DNA of 19,293 nucleotides from an uncultured Erysipelotrichaceae bacterium. Lineage in GTDB: Bacteria; Bacillota_I; Bacilli_A; RF39; UBA660. Positions 6,926 through 14,642 of this stretch are shown piece after piece. Location: positions 1 to 19,293 of the forward strand of contig CATOOY010000023.1 in the NCBI GenBank assembly GCA_951801995.1. Direction: 5' to 3'. Made by a program: the position numbers and the translations under genes. The notes under the pieces are model-generated. The model did no database searches. It saw nothing but the letters and a program-made list of their open reading frames with translations, and was not told the origin of the DNA. Position 1 is the first letter of the stretch, and each line of letters begins with the position of its first letter.

Positions 6926-8186
6926 AAGATGACTCCCCTTCTAACAGATAAGTAGTATTCCACTTTATTTTTTTTGCAAAACCAATAATCTGCTTTTTCG
7001 TTACTTTTCCTATTTTTTCAATCCTTTCATAAGGAAGATCCAATCCCAAAAATTCTTTAGATACATACATATTCAAAATAGACATAGGATTATCATCAAT
7101 CCCCTTTAAACCAGAAATATAAATGGTTTTTGCCTTAGTTATATCATCATCTGTAAATTTTCCATTTACAATATTCTTCATTTCTTTCTTAATAAGAGCA
7201 ATTGCCTTTTTAGCATGTGTAGCACGAATCCCCGAACGAATAACCAATACCTCATTTAATAAATAACGGATAGAAGCAATATCATAACAAAGAGAATTTT
7301 TTTCCCTTACAACACGAAAAAGTTTAGAATCGCTCCCTCCACCCAAAATCATATTATAAATATAACTGACATAATTGAGTTCATAAAAAGTAGGTTTGAT
7401 AATATTACACCCAATTAAAAGTTGACTCTGATTAAAAGAACTACTTTCTTTTGCGTTTTTTACACGCATACGAATTTTATTATCTTTAATATAATGAGAA
7501 TGTGCTGTTTTCTTAAAGGTATGAATTGGGAATTTTTTTTCAATATACCTTTTTATTTTATAATCAGCAAAATCACCAATTACAAAAATATCAACTAAAT
7601 CTTTTTTAATAACATCTTGATAATAAGTATATAATTTTTCCTCTGTGATTTTATCTATATCTTCCATATAACCATCAATCTGATAAGAAAGAGGAGAATC
7701 ACTTGCCATCTCTAAAAAAAGCTTATTCAGACTATAACGTCTTGGTTCTTCTTTTAAACTCTCAATATTTTTTCGAATAAATTCTTTACTTAAATTTAAA
7801 TTTTCTGTACAAAATTTTTTATTTTCGATATGAGGATCAAAAAGCATATCAAAAATAAAAGAAAAAGATTTTTCATTCATACCCTCTTCCGTATATTTTT
7901 CATTTAAAAAAGAAAAATCAAAAGAAAGCATATTATAATGACCAGAAAGAATTGCTCCCCCACTATAACTCATACCATACAATTCCTCATCTGCAATAGC
8001 CAAAAGTCTTTCAGTATGATATTTATGAGAAGAACGCAAAAGTAAATCAGCTAAAACATTTCGCATTGTAATTTCTTCTTTTTTAGCAAGTCTTCTAAAA
8101 ATAATTTTGACTGTAATCGTTTTAAACTTATTTGTTTTGATAAAATGTAAGTTATAAGACCCCATTTCATTTTTAACATAATCCAT
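6918..8186 (-). CDS. ymfF: M16-like protein without the zinc motif, YmfF type
   Basis: A 422-residue M16-fold protein. The region where HxxEH should lie (about residues 40-60, around NVLADLLLRSS) has no such motif, so it is probably the non-catalytic partner of YmfH. The C-terminal half contains the M16 LGGGSDSKLFRVVREKNSLCY signature near residue 285-305 (residues LGGG, then SKLF and REK), which marks the second M16 domain and is well conserved. It starts with ATG at 8186 after a GGGGG ribosome site, 9 bp downstream of deoD. It is the second gene of the deoD-ymfF-ymfH-add operon. Confidence 0.83.
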   Translation of the reverse strand: MDYVKNEMGSYNLHFIKTNKFKTITVKIIFRRLAKKEEITMRNVLADLLLRSSHKYHTERLLAIADEELYGMSYSGGAILSGHYNMLSFDFSFLNEKYTEEGMNEKSFSFIFDMLFDPHIENKKFCTENLNLSKEFIRKNIESLKEEPRRYSLNKLFLEMASDSPLSYQIDGYMEDIDKITEEKLYTYYQDVIKKDLVDIFVIGDFADYKIKRYIEKKFPIHTFKKTAHSHYIKDNKIRMRVKNAKESSSFNQSQLLIGCNIIKPTFYELNYVSYIYNMILGGGSDSKLFRVVREKNSLCYDIASIRYLLNEVLVIRSGIRATHAKKAIALIKKEMKNIVNGKFTDDDITKAKTIYISGLKGIDDNPMSILNMYVSKEFLGLDLPYERIEKIGKVTKKQIIGFAKKIKWNTTYLLEGESSYE

Positions 8187-8195
8187 AAAATCCCC

Positions 8196-8894
8196 CTATC
8201 TGATAGTAGCAAGTGCTAAAAGTACCATATTGACAAATTTCTTTTCTCTTTCTTCACTTGTTGTTTCTTCCCCTGTTAAAAAATGATTAGAAATAGTAAC
8301 GAGACAAGCAGCATTTCGAGAAAGAAGTTTAGCATTATGAAAAAGAGCAAAAGATTCCATCTCTGTCGCAATACAATCATTTTCTATCGCATCTTTAAAA
8401 TCTGTATTTTCTAAATAAAAAACATCACTAGAATAAATACGACCCTTTTGAATGGGAATATGTATTTGTTTTGCTTTTACCTCAATTTCATCATTTAATA
8501 TTTTAGATGGTTTATTTATTTTTTCCATAGAACCATTTTGTACAAGTGCAAAACTAGAATCAGAGTAAACATCCTCAGCAAGAACAATATCATACAAATG
8601 TAAATGAGAAGAAAAAGCACCAGCTGTCCCAATACGGATAATAGTATCTACCTCATAAAATTTATAAAGTTCATAAGAATAAATTCCAATACTAGGCATT
8701 CCCATTCCAGAAGCCATCACTGTCACTCTTTTTCCATGATAAAAACCAGTATAAGCAAGCATACCACGTACAGAATTAACAAGTTTATAATCTTCTAAAA
8801 AGTTTTCAGCAATAAACTTAGCTCTATTAGGATCACCTGGCATCAAAACTGTTTTAGCAATATCTTCTCTTTTTGCTTCAATATGTGCTGTCAT
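8196..8894 (-). CDS. deoD: Purine nucleoside phosphorylase, hexameric DeoD type
   Basis: A 232-residue enzyme cleaving purine (deoxy)ribonucleosides with phosphate to the base and (deoxy)ribose 1-phosphate. Family residues are in place: MPGDPNRAKFIAE (Gly20, Arg24), Arg43 in SVRGM, RIGTAGA (Arg87), ATEMES (Glu178, Met179, Glu180) and Arg216 in SEER. The Asp204 of E. coli DeoD, which contacts purine N7, is replaced: the sequence reads TISNHFLTGEETT, Asn203, with codon AAT. In mammalian trimeric PNP an Asn at the base-binding position goes with 6-oxopurine (inosine, guanosine) preference. A shift in that direction would fit the adenosine deaminase three genes downstream, but this is inference. 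The start at 8894 has GAGGTGAC, and an extended -10 lies at 8913-8918. First gene of the operon. Confidence 0.93.
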   Translation of the reverse strand: MTAHIEAKREDIAKTVLMPGDPNRAKFIAENFLEDYKLVNSVRGMLAYTGFYHGKRVTVMASGMGMPSIGIYSYELYKFYEVDTIIRIGTAGAFSSHLHLYDIVLAEDVYSDSSFALVQNGSMEKINKPSKILNDEIEVKAKQIHIPIQKGRIYSSDVFYLENTDFKDAIENDCIATEMESFALFHNAKLLSRNAACLVTISNHFLTGEETTSEEREKKFVNMVLLALATIR

Positions 8895-9164
8895 AAAGTC
8901 ACCTCTATTTATATTATAACATAGTTTCCTAATTTTACCCGTATTTTATACAATAACAAAAAAATTACTAGTAAAATTATAAAATAATATAATTCTAAAA
9001 ATCTATCATCCTTTTTTCTAAGCGTATTTTATGAAAAGTATCTATACATTGATATAAAAAGAAACATAAGCAAAAATAAAAGATTTTTCATCTAATTTTT
9101 TACTTACTTCTAAAATATATTCCAAAATAAACTTCTAAAATAAATATAACCCTTTCCTACAAAA
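8895..9164. other. Gene-free gap between spoVAE and deoD
   Basis: About 270 bp of very AT-rich DNA. It holds the deoD promoter at its left end and the spoVAE terminator at its right end. On the minus strand a frame from ATG 9091 to stop 8909 would encode two hydrophobic segments, but it has an internal TAA at 9029-9031 and no ribosome site, so I do not call it a gene. No RNA gene is recognised. Confidence 0.6.
8913..8918 (-). promoter_or_regulatory. Extended -10 promoter of the deoD operon
   Basis: On the minus strand the sequence TGtTATAAT lies 18 nt before the deoD start codon, with the ribosome site between. The TG one base before the hexamer makes an extended -10, which needs only a weak -35; no convincing -35 is seen. 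Confidence 0.6.
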
Positions 9165-9185
9165 AAACCTCTAATCACGAGGTTT
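9165..9185 (-). terminator. Terminator of the spoVA operon
   Basis: On the minus strand AAACCTC pairs with GAGGTTT around a 7-nt loop and is followed by a T-run. The hairpin overlaps the end of spoVAE: the TAG stop codon lies at the edge of the loop. Confidence 0.8.
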
Positions 9186-9521
9186 AAAAATAAGAGATAG
9201 AAAGAATGAAATAACAATAGCAGACATAATACCAGCAGAAGTTAAATTAAACATACCTACACAAAGACCCATAAATCCATAAGTCCCAGCACCTTGCATC
9301 GCACCATGGATAAGCATATGACCAAAACTCGTAATAGGAACAAGCGCACCTCCTCCTGCCCAAAGAACAAACTTATCATAAACATTAAACACATCAAGAA
9401 GCGTTCCTAAAACAACAAAAATAGTAGTAACATGCCCTGGTGTAAGTTTTGTATTATCTAAAATAAGTTGTCCTAAAAAACAAACAAATCCAGCAAATAA
9501 AAATGCATGTACATAATTCAT
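9171..9521 (-). CDS. spoVAE: Stage V sporulation protein AE
   Basis: A 116-residue membrane protein with about four helices, of the SpoVAEb type. Marks are LGQLILDNTKLTPGHVT near residue 17 and GGGALVPITSFGHMLIHGAM near residues 57-76 (GGGALVP, then GFGH-like SFGHML). With SpoVAC and SpoVAD it forms the inner-membrane channel that takes up dipicolinic acid into the forespore and releases it on germination. The start overlaps the spoVAD stop as ATGA (9518-9521). The spoVAC-D-E triplet without spoVAA, spoVAB or spoVAF is the minimal set, as in Clostridia. Confidence 0.94.
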   Translation of the reverse strand: MNYVHAFLFAGFVCFLGQLILDNTKLTPGHVTTIFVVLGTLLDVFNVYDKFVLWAGGGALVPITSFGHMLIHGAMQGAGTYGFMGLCVGMFNLTSAGIMSAIVISFFLSLIFKPRD

Positions 9522-10507
9522 TCTGTCACCTCCAAACTAATTAAATGAGCAATACTAGGAATAGAAAGTTTTTGATTTACCATAGTAGGACTCATTAAAG
9601 CCCCAGTTGCAATAAGTAAAACACGATTTAATTCCCCTTTTTTCATTTTATCAAAAATATAACTATAAGTAACAAGAGGAGCACAAGCAGGACCACTTCC
9701 ACCAGCATATGCTTCTTTATTATCCTCAGCAAATATCATACAAGCAGTATCATCATAATTTTTTAAAGATATACCATACTCTGTTTTCATATAATCTTTA
9801 AAAATTTTTCTGCCATAAATTCCAAGATCTCCTGTTAAAATAAGATCATAATAATCTGCTTCCCTTTTTGTATCTTTCAAATGATCATATAAAGTAGAAG
9901 CAGCAGCAGGTGCCATCACAGCTCCCATATGAAAAGCATCCTTAATCCCATAATCTGTAACCGTTCCAACAGTCGCACTTTCTACCTTAATACCCCTTTT
10001 GTTATAAGATAAATAAGCAGAAGCAGCCCCTGTAGTTGTAAACGTATCTGTTTTAGGTTTAGGTCCACCATACTCAACAGGATAACGGAATTGTTTTTCA
10101 GCAGCATTATTATGAGAAGAAGCTGTACAAATACAATTTTTAATTTGTTTACTTTCAATCATATTAGAAGCAAGAATAAGTCCTTCTACACTAGTCGCAC
10201 AAGCAGAATAAATACCGAAAAAGGGAATACCTAAAGTAGAAGCAGCATAATTAGAAGCAACAATTTGATTTAAAAGATCTCCACCAATATGTAAATCTAC
10301 ATCAAACCTAGTTCTTGCAAGTTTGTATAAAAGAAGATCCACACTTTCTGTAATAAGTTTCTCCTCTGCTTGTTCCCATGTTTTCATTCCAAAATAGAAA
10401 TCATCATAACTCTTATCAAAATACGTACTTAAAGGTCCCTTTCTTTCATATGGACCTGTTATCGTAGAAGTATCATTTATATATACATTTTCATATTTAA
10501 AAGTCAT
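9518..10507 (-). CDS. spoVAD: Stage V sporulation protein AD
   Basis: A 329-residue thiolase-fold protein that binds dipicolinic acid and works with the SpoVAC and SpoVAE membrane subunits on the spore inner membrane. Recognisable segments: TGPYERKGPLSTYFD near residue 17, GDLLNQIVASNYAA near residue 78, IPFFGIYSACATSVEG near residue 95 (the thiolase nucleophile-loop region), PTVNQKLSIPSIAHL-like segment at the C-terminus (MVNQKLSIPSIAHL). Length is close to the family norm. It starts 1 bp after the spoVAC stop. Confidence 0.96.
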   Translation of the reverse strand: MTFKYENVYINDTSTITGPYERKGPLSTYFDKSYDDFYFGMKTWEQAEEKLITESVDLLLYKLARTRFDVDLHIGGDLLNQIVASNYAASTLGIPFFGIYSACATSVEGLILASNMIESKQIKNCICTASSHNNAAEKQFRYPVEYGGPKPKTDTFTTTGAASAYLSYNKRGIKVESATVGTVTDYGIKDAFHMGAVMAPAAASTLYDHLKDTKREADYYDLILTGDLGIYGRKIFKDYMKTEYGISLKNYDDTACMIFAEDNKEAYAGGSGPACAPLVTYSYIFDKMKKGELNRVLLIATGALMSPTMVNQKLSIPSIAHLISLEVTE

Positions 10508-10508
10508 A

Positions 10509-10949
10509 TTAGCCTCCCATCACAATTAACCTACAAAGCCCAAAAAAGTAAGCACTACAAACTCCATAAATAATAACAGAACCAGCAAGTTTAAACATAT
10601 TCGCACCTATTCCAGTAACAAACCCTTCCTTTTTATATTCAAGAGCTGCACTTTGCATTGCATGTGCAAAACCAGTAATAGGAACTATAAGTCCACACTT
10701 CGCACTAGTAACCCACTTATCAAAAAAACCTAAACAAGTAAGTAAACAACCTGCAAAAATAAGCGTTACAGTCATAATAGTAGAAGCTTCTTTAGTAGGA
10801 ATAGAAAATACATAAGAATAAAACTGAATAAGAAATTCCCCTAACATTCCCATAAATCCTCCTATAATAAACGCAGTTACACCATTTCCTAATACATTTT
10901 CTTTTGGTGTATATTTTTTTACCAAGTTTTGATATTTATTTTTTTCCAT
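10509..10949 (-). CDS. spoVAC: Stage V sporulation protein AC
   Basis: A 146-residue membrane protein with four helices, mechanosensitive-channel component of the SpoVA dipicolinate system. Marks are NLVKKYTPKEN at the N-terminus, VTAFIIGGFMGMLGEF in the first helix and GLIVPITGFAHAMQSAALEYKKEG in the middle (key GFAHAMQS). I start it at ATG 10949, which has AGGAGG at 10956-10961 with 6-nt spacing. The longer in-frame reading to 11195 overlaps mutY on the other strand and has no family resemblance. First gene of spoVAC-AD-AE, with a sigma-G type promoter directly upstream. Confidence 0.95.
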   Translation of the reverse strand: MEKNKYQNLVKKYTPKENVLGNGVTAFIIGGFMGMLGEFLIQFYSYVFSIPTKEASTIMTVTLIFAGCLLTCLGFFDKWVTSAKCGLIVPITGFAHAMQSAALEYKKEGFVTGIGANMFKLAGSVIIYGVCSAYFFGLCRLIVMGG

Positions 10950-10966
10950 ATATTTCCTCCTATGCT

Positions 10967-10996
10967 TATTATGGAAATAACAAAAGAATTCTATAC
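10967..10996 (-). promoter_or_regulatory. Sigma-G type promoter of the spoVA operon
   Basis: On the minus strand GTATA (10992-10996) and CATAATA (10967-10973) are separated by exactly 18 bp. The B. subtilis sigma-G consensus is GHATR, 18 bp, CATnHTA, so every position fits. The expected transcription start lies near 10960, so the leader would be only about 11 nt and would begin at the AGGAGG. spoVA genes are forespore sigma-G genes, which agrees. Confidence 0.72.
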
Positions 10997-11070
10997 AAAA
11001 AAATATATATTTTTTACAAAAACATTTTTCACAAATAAAATATTTATGATATGATAAAAACGGTGAAAAA

Positions 11071-12093
11071 ATGAATGAAGAAATAAGTAAAGAATTAATA
11101 AATTGGTGGAAGAAAAATAAAAGAGATCTTCCATGGCGAAAAAACAAAAATCCATATAACATATGGGTTTCTGAAATCATGTTACAGCAAACCAAAGTAA
11201 ATGCTGTTATTCCTTACTTTGAAAAGTTTATAAAAGAAATCCCTGATATCAAAACACTCGCACAAATGGAAGAAGAAAAACTTTTAAAACTTTGGGAAGG
11301 CCTTGGTTACTATAGTAGAGTAAAAAACATGCAAAAATGTGCAAAAATATTAATAGAAGAAGGAAAAGTAGCACTTCCTAAAACATATGAAAAGCTCCTT
11401 CCCTTACCAGGCATTGGTCCCTATACAGCAGGGGCAATTGCTTCTATTGCTTATAATGAAAAAGTATGTGCAGTAGATGGAAACGTTTTAAGAGTAACAA
11501 CACGAGTTTTAAATTCTTTTGAAAATATAAGTGATGGAAAAGTAAGAAAAAAAATAGAGCAACAATTAAATAAAAAAATGCCAGAAGAAAGTGGTAATTT
11601 TAATGAAGCTTTAATGGAACTAGGAGCTATGATATGTATCCCTATACATCCAAGATGCAACATTTGTCCTATTTCTTCCTATTGTAAAGGATATCAAAAA
11701 GGAAATATGTATAAACTTCCTATAAAAGAAAAAAAGAAAAAACAAAAAGAAGAAAATATAACAGTATTTCTTCTAATATACAAAGGAAAAATTGCCATAA
11801 AAAAAAGACCCAATAAAGGTTTACTAGCTTCTTTATTTGAATTTCCAAATGAAATGAAAAGAATAGAAGAAAAAGAAATGCAAAATATTTTTGATATAAC
11901 AGAAATACAAAAAGGTATAGAATACAAACATATATTTACACATAAAATTTGGAATATGAAAAGTTATAAAATAAATTTAGAAAAAAAACCAAAAGAAAAA
12001 TACATTTGGGTATCTTTAAATACTTTAAAAAGTAAGTATACACTTCCATCTGCTTTTACACCCTTTTTAAGAGATTTAGAAAAAGAGAAATAA
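11071..12093 (+). CDS. mutY: Adenine DNA glycosylase MutY
   Basis: A 340-residue base-excision repair enzyme removing adenine mispaired with 8-oxoguanine. Visible: LPWRKNKNPYNIWVSEIMLQQT with catalytic Glu35; helix-hairpin-helix LPLPGIGPYTAGAI (about 110-123); catalytic Asp136 in AVDGNVLRV; a 4Fe-4S loop Cys189-x6-Cys196-x2-Cys199-x5-Cys205. The C-terminal half (about 228-335) is the NUDIX-like 8-oxoG recognition domain with KHIFTHKIW. The ribosome site is weak (GGTGA), and TATGAT at 11045-11050 is a possible -10. It separates spoVA from the spoIIA-like pair and runs against sigF, sharing a terminator with it. Confidence 0.95.
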   Translation: MNEEISKELINWWKKNKRDLPWRKNKNPYNIWVSEIMLQQTKVNAVIPYFEKFIKEIPDIKTLAQMEEEKLLKLWEGLGYYSRVKNMQKCAKILIEEGKVALPKTYEKLLPLPGIGPYTAGAIASIAYNEKVCAVDGNVLRVTTRVLNSFENISDGKVRKKIEQQLNKKMPEESGNFNEALMELGAMICIPIHPRCNICPISSYCKGYQKGNMYKLPIKEKKKKQKEENITVFLLIYKGKIAIKKRPNKGLLASLFEFPNEMKRIEEKEMQNIFDITEIQKGIEYKHIFTHKIWNMKSYKINLEKKPKEKYIWVSLNTLKSKYTLPSAFTPFLRDLEKEK

Positions 12094-12094
12094 C

Positions 12095-12123
12095 AAAAAA
12101 ACTTAGATAATCTAAGTTTTTTT
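12095..12123. terminator. Bidirectional terminator between mutY and sigF
   Basis: ACTTAGA (12101-12107) pairs with TCTAAGT (12111-12117) over a 3-nt loop, flanked by seven A on the left and seven T on the right. It serves mutY on the plus strand and the sigma-factor gene on the minus strand, whose TAA stop lies at its edge. Confidence 0.85.
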
Positions 12124-12784
12124 ATGCTACCATTTTAGATCTCATCTTCTCTAAAATTTTAGTTTCTTTACGGGATACCTGTACCTGACTTATACCAAGT
12201 GCTTTTGCCGTTTCTGTTTGTGTCAAATCAGCAAAATATCTTTTTTCAATTAAAAGTCTTTCTTCCTTTTCTAATTTAGAAAGAGCATTTTTCAGTTCTA
12301 AAAGAGAATCCATATCTACCACTTTTGTATCAGAAATAAAATCACCAAGTACCATATCTTTTTCACTTGTGTAAATTATTTCATCAGTACTATGAACTTT
12401 ATAAGTAGATTCCAGTGCCATAAGAGCTAATTTTTCATCCAAATCAAGAGAAAGACAAATCTCCTGTAAACTAGGTTCTCTCATTAATTTTTGTGTAAGT
12501 AAAATAGATGCTTTCTCAATTTGAGAAGCAATTCGAATAAGATCTCGCCCACATTTTAAAGAACGATCACTTTGAATAAATTTACTCATTTCCCCAAAAA
12601 TATATTTATATAAATGAGTTGTAAGCTTAACACCTCTATTTGGATCAAAACTTTCATAACCTTTTTGAAAACCAATTGCTCCTACTTGAAATAAATCTTC
12701 TTTATTTGGATAATTAGGAAACCTATTTGCGATATAATAGATAAACTTTTGATTTTCTACAATAAGCCTAGTAAGTTCATCCAT
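12122..12784 (-). CDS. sigF: Sporulation sigma factor, SigF/SigG group
   Basis: A 220-residue sigma-70 factor. Region 2 is seen in NKEDLFQVGAIGFQKGYESFDPNRGVKLTT (DLFQVGAIG core) and region 2.4 nearby in YIFGEMSKFI. Region 3 spans about residues 75-125. Region 4.2 is TQTETAKALGISQVQVSRKE, the SigB/SigF/SigG form. The protein is about 35 residues shorter at the N-terminus than B. subtilis SigF. Assignment as SigF rests on its place directly after a SpoIIAA-like STAS gene (11 bp gap, GGAGG ribosome site); SigG or a SigB-like factor is possible. In Bacillus and Clostridia the order is spoIIAA-spoIIAB-sigF; here the anti-sigma factor gene spoIIAB is absent from the operon. Confidence 0.8.
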   Translation of the reverse strand: MDELTRLIVENQKFIYYIANRFPNYPNKEDLFQVGAIGFQKGYESFDPNRGVKLTTHLYKYIFGEMSKFIQSDRSLKCGRDLIRIASQIEKASILLTQKLMREPSLQEICLSLDLDEKLALMALESTYKVHSTDEIIYTSEKDMVLGDFISDTKVVDMDSLLELKNALSKLEKEERLLIEKRYFADLTQTETAKALGISQVQVSRKETKILEKMRSKMVA

Positions 12785-12795
12785 AAAAGCCTCCT

Positions 12796-13140
12796 TTAGA
12801 TAGTAACATAACGAAATGCTTTTACTTCATTTTCAATAATAGGAACCTCTCTTCCTAAAATACTATCAAAAATAAAACCATTTACAAAAGGACTATCACT
12901 ATTACAAATCATAAAAAGTCCCTCTTGTTTTCTAGCAAGATATTCCTCATACAAGCCATATATTCCTACTCTATCAATACGAATAATACTTTTTAAATTA
13001 ATAACAATATTGTAAATACCACTATTTTCTATTATATCTTCTACTTCCTCTTTTAATTGATGTAATGTTCGAATCGTAAGTTCTCCAAATAAACGAAGAA
13101 ATAAAATTCCCTTTCGAAATTCAAATTCAATATGTAGCAC
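12796..13140 (-). CDS. spoIIAA: SpoIIAA-like STAS protein lacking the phospho-serine
   Basis: A 114-residue STAS-domain protein that aligns along its full length with SpoIIAA: LFLRLFGELTIRT matches the LRLTGELD beginning, and NIVINLKSIIRIDRVGIYGL matches the IVLNLxxLxxMDSSGLGV segment. SpoIIAA is the anti-anti-sigma factor that frees SigF by binding SpoIIAB. At the phosphorylation site the family has D-S-S-G; here it is D-R-V-G, so Ser58 is Arg and the next Ser is Val. Switching by phosphorylation therefore cannot work in the known way. I start at GTG 13140, 6 nt after AGGTG; the in-frame GTG at 13149 is part of that ribosome site. It is co-transcribed with the sigma factor. Confidence 0.78.
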   Translation of the reverse strand: MLHIEFEFRKGILFLRLFGELTIRTLHQLKEEVEDIIENSGIYNIVINLKSIIRIDRVGIYGLYEEYLARKQEGLFMICNSDSPFVNGFIFDSILGREVPIIENEVKAFRYVTI

Positions 13141-13159
13141 ATGTATCACCTATAGCTAC

Positions 13160-13195
13160 TTTAGCATAATTCTATTTTACTTTAAATTGTTTCGA
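13160..13195 (-). promoter_or_regulatory. Possible promoter of the STAS-sigma operon
   Basis: On the minus strand a TTGTCG, 18 bp, TAGAAT arrangement lies upstream of the STAS gene. The same place reads as a sigma-H-like -10 (RnnGAATT form, ATAGAATTA), which would be expected for a spoIIA operon, but the sigma-H -35 (AGGA) is poor. The two readings cannot be separated by eye. Confidence 0.3.
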
Positions 13196-13240
13196 CAAAA
13201 CTAGAATTTCTTTTTAAAAAGTTTTTCTAAAGTTACAAAA

Positions 13241-13266
13241 AAACTTAGTCATTTTTAACTAAGTTT
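13241..13266 (-). terminator. Terminator of the padR-HAAS operon
   Basis: On the minus strand AAACTTAGT pairs with ACTAAGTTT over an 8-nt loop and runs into a T-tract. The TAA stop of the membrane-protein gene lies inside the right arm. Confidence 0.82.
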
Positions 13267-14642
13267 TGTGTATTAGAATTTACCTTCACTGTAACAGTTA
13301 CTTCATCTAAAGCATCATAATCATATATTTTATTTTGTTTCAAATTATCCATAACAAGTTTATACATTTTTTTAGAAGAAAAGCCATAACTATCAATATA
13401 TACATGAATCACTTTTCTATCAGAATATATTTCCTCATTCTTTTCAATATTTATAAAATCATCATAATAAGAAGCCTCTATCACAGCTTTCCCATCCTCT
13501 ATTGTATTATCAATCACTAAAGTAAAATCATCTTCTATATAAGTAGGTTTTACAAGATCTATCACATAGCTTTTTTTCTCTACATGAGATAAAGGTGCAG
13601 CAGAAATATATTCAAAACTAGTAAAAAAATCAAATGTCATAACAATTCCTATTAAAGCAAATACTAAAGTAATGATAAAAGGATATAACCTTATTTTAGC
13701 ATTATGAAAAATTCCATGATATAAAACTCTAGATAGTAAAACAAGAAAAGCAATAAAAGCAATTGTACAAATCATAAGACCTAGTACACCAATACCCTTC
13801 AGTAAAAAATAAAATAAAACAGCTAAAAATAAAAAACCACAAATAATACAAATCCAAATAGGAAATAGGAAAAAGAATATAATAAATAATTTAAGCAAAA
13901 TAATAATAAGTTGGGAAGCAGAATTACTTGTATTTTTTATTTCTTTTTTATTTTCTCTATTTTCTGCTTTTGTATTTTTAACACCCTTTTCTTTTTTATT
14001 CATTTCTCCTTGGTTACTCTCTTTTTTTCTTAACTTTTTATCTTCTTTCATATCTTCTGGTTTCTTAATATATCCTTTAAACATAGCAATTACTAGAAAA
14101 GCACAAGTAGCCAAATAAAGCAAAGAAATAATAATTTTCCAAATAAACTGTAAAATATGATCAATTGGAAATATAATAAATCCCAAAATCGCATCCCCAA
14201 TATGAGAAATAAGTAAAAATGGTAAAGTTAAAAATCCCATAATAAGCAAAGCACAAAGACCTTTTAAAAGGAGTTCAAAAATAAGTTCAACAGTAATTTC
14301 CTCATTGCTTTCTTTAATATTCGTAACAAGTTTTTCAGTCGCATCACTAAGTTTTTTAGCACCTTCTCTTATTAATTCTTCCCCTGTTTCTAAAATATCT
14401 TGTGCCTTTTCTTTGGAATCCTTTTCTTCATGAATATGAGGATCAATTTTATAAGCAGATAAGATTTCACTAACAAACTCATCAAAATCACCAAAATCAG
14501 CAACAGCTTCCTCTTCTTTCATACCATTTTTAACTTTTTCTTCAATAATTCCTTTGTATTCTAAAATAATATCCTTTTTTTCTTCAGCATTGAATACAGC
14601 CAATTTCTTTTCTAACTTTTCTAAAAATGTTTTCTTAGTCAC
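13245..14642 (-). CDS. HAAS/DUF1700 multi-pass membrane protein
   Basis: A 465-residue protein. The N-terminus (about residues 1-65) is a HAAS/DUF1700 domain: FLEKLEKKLAVFNAEEKKDI, then EEEAVADFGDFDEFVSEI. A helical linker follows, then membrane helices around residues 120-150 and 165-195, a Lys/Glu-rich cytoplasmic loop (about 200-240), and several more helices (about 245-345). The last 110 residues are a non-membrane domain with alternating beta-like segments, probably outside the cell. Such proteins are regularly encoded with PadR regulators and are thought to sense or respond at the envelope; the exact role is unknown. I start it at GTG 14642, 10 nt after AAGGAG, overlapping the padR stop by 8 bp; the ATG at 14669 lies deeper inside padR. 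Confidence 0.8.
   Translation of the reverse strand: MTKKTFLEKLEKKLAVFNAEEKKDIILEYKGIIEEKVKNGMKEEEAVADFGDFDEFVSEILSAYKIDPHIHEEKDSKEKAQDILETGEELIREGAKKLSDATEKLVTNIKESNEEITVELIFELLLKGLCALLIMGFLTLPFLLISHIGDAILGFIIFPIDHILQFIWKIIISLLYLATCAFLVIAMFKGYIKKPEDMKEDKKLRKKESNQGEMNKKEKGVKNTKAENRENKKEIKNTSNSASQLIIILLKLFIIFFFLFPIWICIICGFLFLAVLFYFLLKGIGVLGLMICTIAFIAFLVLLSRVLYHGIFHNAKIRLYPFIITLVFALIGIVMTFDFFTSFEYISAAPLSHVEKKSYVIDLVKPTYIEDDFTLVIDNTIEDGKAVIEASYYDDFINIEKNEEIYSDRKVIHVYIDSYGFSSKKMYKLVMDNLKQNKIYDYDALDEVTVTVKVNSNTQNLVKND

Noticed and set aside
8909..9091. Minus-strand frame with two hydrophobic segments and one internal stop, a possible small membrane pseudogene
   Set aside because: No ribosome site and an internal TAA; such hydrophobic frames arise by chance in DNA this rich in A and T.
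10950..11195. N-terminal extension of SpoVAC in frame
   Set aside because: It overlaps mutY on the other strand, has no SpoVAC similarity, and the ATG at 10949 has a perfect AGGAGG.
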